From: Actinocatenispora sp963805605
GTDB taxonomy: Bacteria; Actinomycetota; Actinomycetes; Mycobacteriales; Micromonosporaceae
Assembly (NCBI GenBank): GCA_963805605.1
Contig: CAWDUX010000003.1
Span: 186,001-250,000, forward strand
Length of the DNA stretch: 64,000 bases
Direction: 5' to 3'
A program made the translations under genes and the position numbers. Positions 33,244 through 42,576 of the stretch are shown here, in pieces. A model generated the notes under the pieces. That model was not told the origin of the DNA and did not search any database. It saw only the letters and a program-made list of their open reading frames with translations. Position 1 is the stretch's first letter. Each line of letters starts with the position of its first letter.

Positions 33244-33999
33244 GTGGCCGTGGAGCGCAGTCGGGCGCAGATCGCGCCGCGTACCGCCGTGGTGTGGCAG
33301 GTGCTGCGGGCCGAGCTGGATCGTCGCACGGGTGAACAACTCGACATCGTCGACGTCGGCGGCGGTACCGGCGGTTTCGCCGTACCGCTGGCCCAGTCCG
33401 GGCACCGGGTGACGGTCGTCGACGCCAGCCCGGACGCCCTGGCCGCGCTGAGCCGGCGGGCCGCCGACGCGGGCGTGGCCGAACGGGTCCATGGTCGGCA
33501 GGGTTACGCCGACGAGCTGGCCGGCCTGGCACCCGCGGGCAGCGCGGACCTGGTGCTGTGTCACAGCCTGCTGGAAGTGGTGGACGACCCGGCGGCGGTC
33601 GCGGCGGCGTTGGCCGCCTCGCTGCGGCCGGGTGGCACGGCCAGCGTGCTGGTCGCCAACCGGGCGGCGGCGGTACTGTCCCGGGCGTTCGGGGGGCATC
33701 TGGCGGCGGCGACCGGCCTGCTGTCGGACCCGGAGGGCAGCACCGGGTCCAGGGACACCCTGCGACGGCGATTCGACACCGGCAGCGCCAGCGACCTGCT
33801 GAGCGCGGCCGGGCTGCTGGTGGAGCAGGTACACGGGGTACGGGTGGTGGCCGATCTGATGCCGCGCGCCGTACTGGACGCCGAGGCGGTCTCCCCGGAG
33901 GCGCTGGTGGATTTCGAACTCGCGGTGGCGGCGCAGCCGCCCTACCGGGACATCGCGACCCAGTTGCACCTGTTCGCCCGCAGACCACGCGCGACATGA
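33244..33999 (+). CDS. Class I SAM-dependent methyltransferase
   Basis: A 251-residue protein with a Rossmann-fold SAM site: motif I IVDVGGGTGGFAVPLA, acidic motif II end VTVVDASPDALAAL, and motif IV-like ADLVLCHSLLEVVDDPAAVAAALAASLRPGG. The distal half (SDPEGSTGSRDTLRRRFDTGSASDLLSAAGLLVEQVHGVRVVADLMP) resembles the cap region of tRNA carboxymethyluridine methyltransferase-type proteins, but substrate is not assignable. GTG 33244 chosen on AAGGAG; GTG 33250 is possible. Its stop overlaps the next gene's ATG (ATGA), so the two are translationally coupled. Confidence 0.85.
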   Translation: MAVERSRAQIAPRTAVVWQVLRAELDRRTGEQLDIVDVGGGTGGFAVPLAQSGHRVTVVDASPDALAALSRRAADAGVAERVHGRQGYADELAGLAPAGSADLVLCHSLLEVVDDPAAVAAALAASLRPGGTASVLVANRAAAVLSRAFGGHLAAATGLLSDPEGSTGSRDTLRRRFDTGSASDLLSAAGLLVEQVHGVRVVADLMPRAVLDAEAVSPEALVDFELAVAAQPPYRDIATQLHLFARRPRAT

Positions 34000-35222
34000 G
34001 CGTGCCGGTGGAGCCGCCGCGACCGGATGATTTCAGTCTGCCGAGCTACGGCACCGCCAGCCTCGCCGAACTGTTGCCGTCGGTGCTCGTGGCGCTGGGC
34101 GTACCCGGGCCGGATCCGCTGGGACTGGCCGACGGCCCGCTCGCGGGGGTACGTCGGGTAGCGGTACTGCTCGTTGACGGGCTCGGCTACCACCTGCTCC
34201 CGGCCGCTTCGCCGAACGCTCCCGCACTGGCCGCAGTACGCGCCGGCCACTGCGGCACGCTGTCGATGTTGACCAGCGGATTCCCCTCCACGACGCCGAC
34301 CAGCCTGGTCACCCTCGGTACCGGCGCGCCGCCCGGGCAGCACGGTGTGGTGGGCTTCACGGTCCTCATCCCGGGCACCGAGCGCACCCTCACCCACATC
34401 ACCTGGGACGACAGCGTCGACCCGTGGCGTTGGCAGCCACTGGACACCGTGTTCGACCGGGCCACCGCGGCCGGGTTACCCAACTTCGTGACCGGCTCAC
34501 CGAAGTTCGCCGGCTCGGGACTGACGGTGGCCGCGTACCGGGGCGCGACCTACCGTCCGGTGCTGGCGGAGTCGGACACCGCCGCGACGGTGCTGGCTGC
34601 GCTCACCGGCACCGACCGGGCTCTCGTCTACGCCTACCACCCGGACGTGGACCGGGCCGCCCACCTGCACGGACCCGGTTCTCCGCAGTGGCGGGACGCC
34701 GTGGCCGGAGCGGACCGGCTGATCGCCGGGATCGCCGCCCGATTGCCCGGGGACGCGGCGCTGGTGGTCACCGCGGACCACGGCATGGTGGCGGTGGACG
34801 AACCGGACCGGGTGGACATCGACACGACGCCGGGGCTGCTCGAGGGCATCCAGGTGATCACCGGCGAGCCGCGGGCACGCTACGTACACGCCCGGGCGGG
34901 TGCGGTGGGGGATGTGCTGGCGGCCTGGCGGGAGATTCTCGGGTCGCGTGCTCTGGTGGTCACCCGCGAGGAGGCCATCGACGCCGGTTGGTACGGGCCG
35001 GTCAGCGCGGCTGCCGCTGCCCGGATCGGCGACGTGGTGGCCGTGGCGAGCGGACGGTACGCACTGGTCCGCAGGATTGCGGAACCTTTCGAGTCCGGTC
35101 TGCTCGGCTACCACGGGTCACTCACGGCGGCGGAACTGGCGGTGCCGCTGGTGCTGCTGCGTGCCGGCGACGTACCGGTCGGGGAGCCGTGGCCAGGGCG
35201 AGGTGTCGGACCCGGCCGCTAA
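33996..35222 (+). CDS. Nucleotide pyrophosphatase/phosphodiesterase-like (alkaline phosphatase superfamily)
   Basis: A 408-residue metal-dependent phosphoesterase-fold protein. First metal site in VAVLLVDGLGYHLL, nucleophile Thr within LTSGFPSTTPTSLVTLGTG, then HGVVGFTVLIPG, YAYHPDVDRAAHLHGPGS and the metal ligands ALVVTADHGMVAVDEP. No signal peptide is visible, so it is predicted cytoplasmic. Many actinobacteria carry this type; substrate unknown. Coupled to the upstream methyltransferase by a 4-nt overlap. The dinB promoter overlaps its stop codon. Confidence 0.88.
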   Translation: MSVPVEPPRPDDFSLPSYGTASLAELLPSVLVALGVPGPDPLGLADGPLAGVRRVAVLLVDGLGYHLLPAASPNAPALAAVRAGHCGTLSMLTSGFPSTTPTSLVTLGTGAPPGQHGVVGFTVLIPGTERTLTHITWDDSVDPWRWQPLDTVFDRATAAGLPNFVTGSPKFAGSGLTVAAYRGATYRPVLAESDTAATVLAALTGTDRALVYAYHPDVDRAAHLHGPGSPQWRDAVAGADRLIAGIAARLPGDAALVVTADHGMVAVDEPDRVDIDTTPGLLEGIQVITGEPRARYVHARAGAVGDVLAAWREILGSRALVVTREEAIDAGWYGPVSAAAAARIGDVVAVASGRYALVRRIAEPFESGLLGYHGSLTAAELAVPLVLLRAGDVPVGEPWPGRGVGPGR

Positions 35223-35225
35223 CCT
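35203..35225 (+). promoter_or_regulatory. PafBC/RecA-NDp-type promoter of dinB
   Basis: GTGTCGGAC (35203-35211), 8 nt, TAACCT (35220-35225): same TGTCGGAC core, spacing and TAnnnT as at recA. Predicted start about 35232, leaving a 43-nt leader. Confidence 0.65.
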
Positions 35226-35274
35226 GCAGCGCGGGGACCGGTGAACGGGGGACGGCGGCTGAGCGGGGGATGCG

Positions 35275-36564
35275 GTGGGACGCCAGCAGTTGCAGCCGGG
35301 TGAGGGGCCGGGCGGTGCCGACGGTTTCGGACCGGACGGCGACGACACCGGTTGCCCGATCCTGCATGTCGACATGGACGCCTTCTTCGCCTCGGTGGAG
35401 GTACGTGACCGTCCGGAACTGCGAGGCCGTCCGGTCATCGTGGGCGGTATCGGGCCTCGCGGTGTGGTCAGTTCGGCCAGCTACGAGGCACGTCGTTTCG
35501 GCGTGCACAGCGCCATGCCGACCAGCCGTGCCCGTCGGCTGTGCCCTCAGGCGGTCTACCTGCCACCCAGGTTCGAGCAGTACTCGGCGGCGTCGCACGC
35601 GGTGATGGAGATCTTCCGGGAGATCACTCCGCTGGTGGAGCCGTTGTCGCTGGACGAGGCGTTCCTCGATGTGGCTGGCGCCGGCCGCCGGATCGGCGCG
35701 CCGGCGGCGATCGGTCGGCTGATCCGGTCGCGGGTGGTCTGCGACCTGGGTCTGACCTGCTCGGTTGGTGTCGCGCCGACCAAGTTCGTGGCCAAACTGG
35801 CCTCGTCCCGGGCGAAGCCGGACGGTCTGCTGGTCGTACCGGCAGACAGTGTGCTCGCCTATCTGCACCGGTTGCCGGTGTCGGCGCTGTGGGGGGTGGG
35901 GGAGCGCACCGCCGCACTGCTGCACCGACTGGGTCTGGTGAGCGTGGCCGACATCGCGCGCAGCCGGCCCGCGGCTCTGCGCAGCGCTCTCGGCGAGTCT
36001 GTGGGGCGCCACATCTACGAGCTTGCTCATGGCCGTGATCCGCGACCGGTTAGTCCGCAGGTGGCGGAGAAGTCGGTCGGTGCGGAGACCACCTTCGACA
36101 CCGATGTCGCCGATCGGGACACGATCCGTCGTACGCTGTTGGCCCTGGCTGGTCGCTGTGCGGCGCGGGCGAGGCGTGCCGGGGTGGTCGGTCGGACGAT
36201 CACGATCAAGGTCCGCTACGCCGACTTCCGGACGATCAACCGTTCCCGCACCCTGGCGGGTAGCACGGATGTGGCGCGCGAGATGTTCGAGACCGGGTGG
36301 TCGTTGTTCACCACCTCAGCCGGTGAGGAGCCGGTCCGGCTGGTCGGGCTGCGCCTGGAAGGGCTTGTCACCGACGGCTGTGCGCCCCGCCAGCTGATGC
36401 TGGGCGAACGCGAGCACGGGTGGCGGGACGCCGAACGGGCGGTGGACGCGGCGGCGGCCCGTTTCGGCACGTCCGCAGTCCAACCTGCGAGTCTGCTACG
36501 GCGGGATCCCGCCGGTCGTCGTCGACGAGGCGGCGGGACGCCGGGGAAAGAGCAGTTGCACTGA
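35275..36564 (+). CDS. dinB: DNA polymerase IV (Y family)
   Basis: Active translesion polymerase, 429 residues. Metal-binding residues D33 and D35 (HVDMDAFFASVE) and D127-E128 (SLDEAF), steric and nucleotide-binding region SSASYEARRFGVHSAMP, HhH thumb (WGVGERTAALLHRLGLVSVADIA), little finger (SVGAETTFDTDVADRDTIRRTL...TITIKVRYADFRTINRSRTL), and clamp-binding motif QLMLGE starting at 373. The basic tail RRDPAGRRRRGG is short. GTG 35275 has GGGGGA 5 nt upstream. Distinct from the inactive ImuB at 28218; not in the LexA operon but behind a PafBC-like promoter. Confidence 0.95.
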   Translation: MGRQQLQPGEGPGGADGFGPDGDDTGCPILHVDMDAFFASVEVRDRPELRGRPVIVGGIGPRGVVSSASYEARRFGVHSAMPTSRARRLCPQAVYLPPRFEQYSAASHAVMEIFREITPLVEPLSLDEAFLDVAGAGRRIGAPAAIGRLIRSRVVCDLGLTCSVGVAPTKFVAKLASSRAKPDGLLVVPADSVLAYLHRLPVSALWGVGERTAALLHRLGLVSVADIARSRPAALRSALGESVGRHIYELAHGRDPRPVSPQVAEKSVGAETTFDTDVADRDTIRRTLLALAGRCAARARRAGVVGRTITIKVRYADFRTINRSRTLAGSTDVAREMFETGWSLFTTSAGEEPVRLVGLRLEGLVTDGCAPRQLMLGEREHGWRDAERAVDAAAARFGTSAVQPASLLRRDPAGRRRRGGGTPGKEQLH

Positions 36565-36590
36565 GGACGAATCGGTCAACGGTGCCGGTG

Positions 36591-36611
36591 GGTGGGCAGG
36601 GTCAGCCCACC
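36591..36611 (+). terminator. Hairpin downstream of dinB
   Basis: GGTGGGC / GCCCACC with a 7-nt loop, 27 nt after the dinB stop; no T tract. Modest stem, so it may be a weak terminator. Confidence 0.4.
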
Positions 36612-36683
36612 AGTGAGAGCATGGGGGTTGGAAAGGGTCGACAGTCCTCACCCTACTGGGTCCAACTCCGCCTTTCCGTAAAG

Positions 36684-36713
36684 TTGACCCGCTCGTAGAC
36701 TGGTCAGTAGGCA
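36684..36713 (+). promoter_or_regulatory. Promoter of the DUF3040 gene
   Basis: -35 TTGACC (36684-36689), 18 bp, -10 TAGGCA (36708-36713); start near 36720, about 50 nt before GTG 36771. Confidence 0.55.
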
Positions 36714-36770
36714 GCCGGTTGGCTGCGCGGTTTGCCGGTTTTGCCGGCCGTGTCGCCCGGGAGGAGTGCC

Positions 36771-37187
36771 GTGCCGCTCTCCGAGCACGAGCAACGACTG
36801 TTCGATGAGATCGAGCGGTCGCTCGCTGACGATCCCAAATTCGCTTCCGTGGTGCGCGCGAACGACCCACGGCACCATGCCCGGCGCAGGTTGCTGATCG
36901 CCGGGATCATCCTCGTTGTCGGCTTGGGCGTGCTGGTGGCAGGCGCCATGCGGCACAGCACCGTGCTGGGCGTGATCGGCTTCGTGATCATGCTGGGCGG
37001 GCCGGCCTTCGCGCTGCAGTCCCGGCGCCGGGGCTCCCGGCAGACCTCGCACCTGAGAGTGGTCGGCGGGTCGAGCGCCAAGCAGCCCCGCCGGACGCGC
37101 CGCACCAAGGGCAGAGCGACCGGCAGCGGTTCGCTGCTCGACCGGCTGGACGAACGCTGGCGCAACCGCCCGGAGGGCCGTCGCTGA
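36771..37187 (+). CDS. DUF3040 membrane protein
   Basis: A 138-residue protein of the actinobacterial DUF3040 family: SEHEQRLFDEIERSLADDPKFA at the N-terminus, two adjacent transmembrane helices (about 35-78, LLIAGIILVVGLGVLVAGA and VLGVIGFVIMLGGPAFAL) and a strongly basic C-terminal tail (RRTRRTKGRATG). Function unknown; commonly found near dinB or the dcw region. GTG 36771 has GGGAGGAG 8 nt upstream and starts exactly at the family motif, so the longer frame from 36732 is rejected. Convergent with tgpA, 30 nt away. Confidence 0.9.
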   Translation: MPLSEHEQRLFDEIERSLADDPKFASVVRANDPRHHARRRLLIAGIILVVGLGVLVAGAMRHSTVLGVIGFVIMLGGPAFALQSRRRGSRQTSHLRVVGGSSAKQPRRTRRTKGRATGSGSLLDRLDERWRNRPEGRR

Positions 37188-37217
37188 GCGCTGGGTACTG
37201 CGCGCCGGTACCTGCAT

Positions 37218-39683
37218 TCAGAGACGCTCGGAACGGCTGGCGAACAAGCGGCGTGGCACTCGCGACTGGAGTACGCGCTGCCGCCAGAGCCCGACCCCGG
37301 CGACGCTGCCGGCGGCGGTCTCCACGATCCCGGTACGCCAGCGGCGAAGGACCGACAGGGGCAGGAGTACCGCGAGGAGACGCCGGCCACGGGTGACCTG
37401 GGTACGCAGCGCGTCCTGCGCCTGACGGGAGGCGACCCTCAACTGGGCCGGGTCCACCGGCTGCGGTGCGTAGCGCGCCCGTTCCTCGGCGTGCCCCAAC
37501 AGCTGCAGCGCCGAACTGGCATCCGTACCGATACCGGGCAACCCGGCCAGCCGCGCCGCGGTCGCTCTGGGGGTCCGGGTGAGATCCTCGTCGATCCGAT
37601 GGTCCACCACGGTGTCCATCAGCTCGTCCCAGACCGCGTGCGCGGCCCGTCGAGCAGGGGCGTGTCCGATTCCCTCTCCGTCCCTCGTCAGCTGCGGTTC
37701 CGTACTGATCGAGGCGTCCACCGATGGTGTCCGCGCAGCGACCCGGCTGCGGCGGCTGCGTACCAGCTCACGGCGGGCCGCCGGGATCGCGGCAATGGCG
37801 ATCAGCGCGAGCAGGGTGCCCACCAGCCAATACGGCCACCGGGTCGGAGCGTGGGCACGCTGGCCGGCGCTATTGTTCACCGAGCCGGCGCCGTGCTGTG
37901 CCTTGTCGGCGGAGTTTCCGGCCCCCGGGTCCCTCGGCTTGTTCTGCTGGGCGGCGTTCGACCCGTTGCCGCCGCTGGCGGCCGCCGGGTTCGGCGCCCA
38001 ACTGAAACTCGCAGACCCGGTCACGTCACCGCCCGGGGTCGGGTCGAACGGAACCCAGCCGAAGGTCGGGAAGTACACCTCCACCCAGGCGTGCGCCTCA
38101 TGGCTGGTCACCTGGTAGAGGCTGCTGTTACCGACCTTGGAGCCGTGCGTGTAGCCGACGACCACCCGGGCCGGTATGTGCGCCTGACGCACCATCCAGG
38201 TCATCGCTGAGGCGTACTGCTCGCAGTAGCCCTGCCGCTTGGTCAGGAAGTCGACGATGGCGCTGCCGCTGGTACCGGCCTTCGTCGACAGGCTGTACTT
38301 GAACCCGTTGGACGGTGCGAAGAAGTCGAGGATCGCCCGTACCCGGTCGTACTCGGTTGTCTTGCCACGTACCAGCCGGCCGACCTGGGTGCTGATCGAG
38401 CCGATCGTGCGTACCTTGGTGTTGTCGTGCACTGCCGGATCGCCGGTGTCCAGTCGAGGTGCTCGGCGCAGGTCGGCGGGCCGGTAGTCGAACCGGTCGT
38501 AGCTCAGCTGCCAGATGGCGTTCCTGGTGGCGGGACGGTCGGTGGACACCACGCCGGTGTCCGGGTCGTAGCGCCAGGTGACCCCGCGCGGGGCCTGGAT
38601 CGAGGTCGGTGCCCCGAACAGCGGCAGATACCGGTCGTCGAGCTGCTGCGCCTCGATCTGCGCCCGGTAGCCGTGGCGGGCGGTCGAGGACACCGCCACG
38701 TTCGGCTGATCCGGACCGTTGGCCAGCGGTCGGCTCCGCCGCACCGGTCCTGGAGAGAAGCCGCGGTCGCTGATCTGGTCGGCCACTGCGGTGCGCAGGT
38801 AGCCGGGATCAGGATCGTCGGTCCGCAACTGGAACAGGTTGATCGGGTCACCCTCGGTGAGGCTGCCGCGCAGAGTGGTGATCGGGTTGATGCTGGTGCC
38901 CAGGCGGGAGCCGTTGCCGGGGCCACTTCCGGTGCCATTGTTGTACGCGGCGATCCTGTCGAGAAGCCCACTGGAGAGCCCGGGCACCGCCGCGGGCAGC
39001 GCGATCGCCAGAACCAGCCCGAGCAACCCCAGCCGCCGGCCCGCAGAAGCCAGCGGGGATGGTTCCCACGCGTCGATGTCGCGGCCGTCACCGGTGAACC
39101 GGCGCCCCCAGCGACGGACCTGGTCCACGTGATCGGTCATCAGCAGCCACAGGTAGCCGGCCCCCCCGAGGACGAACGGCAACCAGGACACGCTGCCGGT
39201 GTTGATCGCCACCGGCACCGAGTACAACGCCAGCAACGGCAGTCCGGCCAGTGCCGGTTGCCGGAGACCCACCGCGAGCAGGTCCACCGCGATCGCCACT
39301 AGGCCCATGCCGACCGCCACGAGGAAACTGAGCCCTGCCGGTTCCGGTACCGGGATCGAGAGCTCCTTGACGTCCTTGCCGGCCTCCCGCCACAGGGCAT
39401 GGAAGTGGCTGAACGTGTGCCCGTCGGGGATGAACCCGAGAACCTCGTGTCCGGACGGGAACGTCCAGGTGATCAGCATCAGCAGCCCGGCCAGCATGGC
39501 CAGCAGCTGTCCCCACACCGGGACCCGTAGCGTTCGGGCGATCATCGCGACGCCGACCACCACCGCGATGGACAGGAAGGACTCCATCACCCAGCCGAAC
39601 AGCTCGAACACCGTCGAGAAGACGCTGGAGGCGAGGAATGTGGCGGCGCCGGCGACCAGCGCGACCGATCGTCGCTGGTTCAT
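37218..39683 (-). CDS. Transglutaminase-like membrane protein (TgpA family)
   Basis: An 821-residue membrane protein: an N-terminal block of about six helices (DUF3488 region), a large extracytoplasmic domain with the transglutaminase core, another helix (YWLVGTLLALIAIAAIPAA) and a cytoplasmic DUF4129-like tail. The catalytic triad is visible: C487 in RQGYCEQYASAM, H531 in SHEAHAWVEVYF and D547 in VPFDPTPGG. A flanking Asn/Gly/Ala-rich linker separates it from the last helix. ATG 39683 overlaps the stop of the DUF58 gene. The moxR-DUF58-tgpA cluster is widely conserved; its substrate is not known. Confidence 0.92.
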   Translation of the reverse strand: MNQRRSVALVAGAATFLASSVFSTVFELFGWVMESFLSIAVVVGVAMIARTLRVPVWGQLLAMLAGLLMLITWTFPSGHEVLGFIPDGHTFSHFHALWREAGKDVKELSIPVPEPAGLSFLVAVGMGLVAIAVDLLAVGLRQPALAGLPLLALYSVPVAINTGSVSWLPFVLGGAGYLWLLMTDHVDQVRRWGRRFTGDGRDIDAWEPSPLASAGRRLGLLGLVLAIALPAAVPGLSSGLLDRIAAYNNGTGSGPGNGSRLGTSINPITTLRGSLTEGDPINLFQLRTDDPDPGYLRTAVADQISDRGFSPGPVRRSRPLANGPDQPNVAVSSTARHGYRAQIEAQQLDDRYLPLFGAPTSIQAPRGVTWRYDPDTGVVSTDRPATRNAIWQLSYDRFDYRPADLRRAPRLDTGDPAVHDNTKVRTIGSISTQVGRLVRGKTTEYDRVRAILDFFAPSNGFKYSLSTKAGTSGSAIVDFLTKRQGYCEQYASAMTWMVRQAHIPARVVVGYTHGSKVGNSSLYQVTSHEAHAWVEVYFPTFGWVPFDPTPGGDVTGSASFSWAPNPAAASGGNGSNAAQQNKPRDPGAGNSADKAQHGAGSVNNSAGQRAHAPTRWPYWLVGTLLALIAIAAIPAARRELVRSRRSRVAARTPSVDASISTEPQLTRDGEGIGHAPARRAAHAVWDELMDTVVDHRIDEDLTRTPRATAARLAGLPGIGTDASSALQLLGHAEERARYAPQPVDPAQLRVASRQAQDALRTQVTRGRRLLAVLLPLSVLRRWRTGIVETAAGSVAGVGLWRQRVLQSRVPRRLFASRSERL

Positions 39684-40987
39684 GGCCGGACACCCCCGGT
39701 GACCGTGTCGGCGAGGGCCGCGTGTACCGCGAACCCGCGGGCCCCGCGCGCGGTCTGCGGCCACAGCGTCGCCAGGTTCGACCCGTACGGAACGCTGACC
39801 ACTCGCCAGCCGCCCCGCAGCAAGGTCAGTGCGCTCGCCTGGTAGCGCTGGTCGTGTTCGGCGCGTTGGTGTGCCGGCAGATGCAGCCAGCCGGCGGTGT
39901 TCAGCAGGAAGCCCACGCAGGTGGTGCCCGAGGTGCGCAGGGCCGAGACAGCCACCGCCTCCTGCGGGGTGAGGATACCCAGCAGGGCGATGACCAGGCC
40001 GCCGTCGTCACGGCTGCGGACCTGCCGCACCATGCTGGTCAGATCCCCCCGCTGGCTCAGTTTCACCTCGGCGAGATGATCGAGCAGCGCACCGACCGAG
40101 CTGCCGTCCCCCTCGCCGGTGTCGATGTCGATGCCCGCCTCGGTTACCAGCCGCAGCCGGTAGCCGGCCTGCCGCAGATGCACCGCCATGCTCGCGGCGG
40201 CCGACACCGCCCACTCGAAGCTCGCGGTCGGCCCCTCACCCCGGTGCGCACGCAACCGGGTGTCCAGCACCATCGTGGCCCGGCTCTCCCAGGGCTGCTC
40301 CTCGCGGCGCACCATGAGCTCACCGACCCGGGCGGTGGAACGCCAGTGCACTCGGCGAAGGTCGTCACCGTGGCGGTATTCGCGGGTGGCGGCGTCGTCC
40401 TCGCCGTGCACCGCCACCGACCGGGCGTGGCTCTCCCCGGAACCGGTGTACTCGCCGGCCAGACGCACCGGTTGCAGCGCCACCACCTGCGGTACCACCG
40501 TCAGCCGGTCGACCGCCGGGAAGGACCGGGTCATCTCACACATCCCGAACGGGTCGGTGAGCCGTACGATCAGCGGACCCACTTCGTAGCGTCCGCGTAC
40601 GTCGGCCCGGACCGTGTAGGCCACCGAGCTGGCCTTGTGCCCGGGCAGGCGTTCCAGTACCAGGCGGGGACGGCTGCCCAGGGCGTAGGGCAACTGATCC
40701 TCCAGCAGCAGGGTGCCGGTCGGCAGCCGGGACACGTTCCTGAGCCGGAGCACCACCCGGGCGGTCGCACCCACCGAGACCCGGTGCGGTTCCAGTACCC
40801 GCGAGCAGTGCAACTGGTAGCGGGTGCGGGCCACCGTCGCGGCGGACAGTAGCGGCAGGACCGCCAACAGGACCGCTACCCGTAGCAGGTCCTTCTCTCC
40901 GAGGATGAGTGCGGACAGTGCGGCGGCCGCGCCGGCGGCCAGGAAGCACCGCCCCCGGGTGGTCAGTCCTTGCAACGCGGTCCTCAT
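39680..40987 (-). CDS. DUF58 domain protein
   Basis: A 435-residue protein with two N-terminal membrane helices (FLAAGAAAALSALILGE and VLLAVLPLLSAATVA) and a vWA-like DUF58 domain: DLRRVHWRSTARVGELMVRREEQPWESRATMVLDTR. It belongs with the AAA ATPase MoxR upstream and the transglutaminase downstream, a module thought to assemble or process envelope proteins; the detailed role is unproven. ATG 40987 has GAGAGGT upstream and begins at the conserved TTRGRCFLAAG region. It overlaps tgpA by 4 nt. Confidence 0.9.
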   Translation of the reverse strand: MRTALQGLTTRGRCFLAAGAAAALSALILGEKDLLRVAVLLAVLPLLSAATVARTRYQLHCSRVLEPHRVSVGATARVVLRLRNVSRLPTGTLLLEDQLPYALGSRPRLVLERLPGHKASSVAYTVRADVRGRYEVGPLIVRLTDPFGMCEMTRSFPAVDRLTVVPQVVALQPVRLAGEYTGSGESHARSVAVHGEDDAATREYRHGDDLRRVHWRSTARVGELMVRREEQPWESRATMVLDTRLRAHRGEGPTASFEWAVSAAASMAVHLRQAGYRLRLVTEAGIDIDTGEGDGSSVGALLDHLAEVKLSQRGDLTSMVRQVRSRDDGGLVIALLGILTPQEAVAVSALRTSGTTCVGFLLNTAGWLHLPAHQRAEHDQRYQASALTLLRGGWRVVSVPYGSNLATLWPQTARGARGFAVHAALADTVTGGVRP

Positions 40988-41048
40988 CGCGTACCTCTCC
41001 GCGGGGCGCGGTCTGCCATGGCACGGGCATCGCCGGGCGCGCGCATGG

Positions 41049-42062
<1,014 letters not shown>

Positions 42063-42374
42063 CGGCCTCCTCCTTGTCCGGGCGCGCGTCGGCGCACACC
42101 GTGGCTTCCCGGGGCGAAGTCATGCCTCCCCGCGCGGTCGGGAGTTCGGGTGGAATGTTCGATCAGCCACCCCGCCCGCCCTCGTGACTGCATCCTCTCA
42201 GGCTATACGCCCCATCCAGGCGTGCGGAGCGATCATCTTTCGGCAACGGTTGGGTCACCGTTGATCATCGCGCCCGTTCTGACGCCTACTGGGCGCAGCG
42301 GACCGCGCCGGGTCACAGTGGGTGACTTGGGCGCCCGGCCAGCCTCGACCCCGAGCGCGCTACACTCCCGGGTA
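42063..42374. other. Divergent moxR / leuS-leader intergenic region
   Basis: About 310 bp with no gene. CAACGGT (42244-42250) and ACCGTTG (42257-42263) make a 7-bp inverted repeat of unknown use. A TATA-like GTATAG near 42201 on the minus strand may serve moxR. The right end carries the -10 of the Leu leader. Confidence 0.4.
42361..42366 (+). promoter_or_regulatory. -10 of the leuS leader transcript
   Basis: TACACT ends 8 nt before ATG 42375, so the mRNA would start on or beside the leader-peptide start codon. No good -35 is seen. Confidence 0.45.
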
Positions 42375-42413
42375 ATGAGTACGTACGGCCTGCTTCTTAC
42401 CGGGCCGTGCTGA
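42375..42413 (+). CDS. Leucine leader peptide MSTYGLLLTGPC upstream of leuS
   Basis: A 12-codon frame with three consecutive Leu codons CTG-CTT-CTT (42390-42398), including CTT, which is rare in this GC-rich sequence. The last codons (42405-42412, CCGTGCTG) are exactly complementary to 42439-42446 (CAGCACGG), and a T-tailed terminator follows at 42449-42474. This is the layout of a ribosome-mediated attenuator: stalling on Leu codons when charged tRNA-Leu is scarce would change the fold and permit leuS transcription. No Shine-Dalgarno, consistent with leaderless initiation. Confidence 0.7.
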   Translation: MSTYGLLLTGPC

Positions 42414-42448
42414 GCACCGGCCGCCCCTGACGGCCGACCAGCACGGCG

Positions 42449-42474
42449 AACCCCTCCTGCGCGAGGGGTTTTTT
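42449..42474 (+). terminator. Rho-independent attenuator before leuS
   Basis: AACCCCTC / GAGGGGTT stem with a CTGCGC loop, followed by a run of six T (42469-42474). It is about 100 nt before the leuS start and 36 nt after the leader stop codon. Confidence 0.82.
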
Positions 42475-42576
42475 CGTGTACCGGGCCGGTTCATGCCGGC
42501 GCGGTCACGGGGCGGCGTACCCGATGGTCGCGGCAGCCAGCGACGACAGACACGACAGATAGCGGTGGTGGACACG

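Noticed and set aside
33722..33743. TGTCGGAC inside the methyltransferase gene.
   Set aside because: The sequence at the expected -10 is CAGCAC, without the conserved final T, and the site is internal to a coding region; chance occurrence.
42295..42312. GCGGACCGCGCC resembling a T-box sequence upstream of leuS.
   Set aside because: Lacks the full T-box consensus, lies upstream of the predicted transcription start, and no specifier stem was found; the Leu leader peptide explains the region better.
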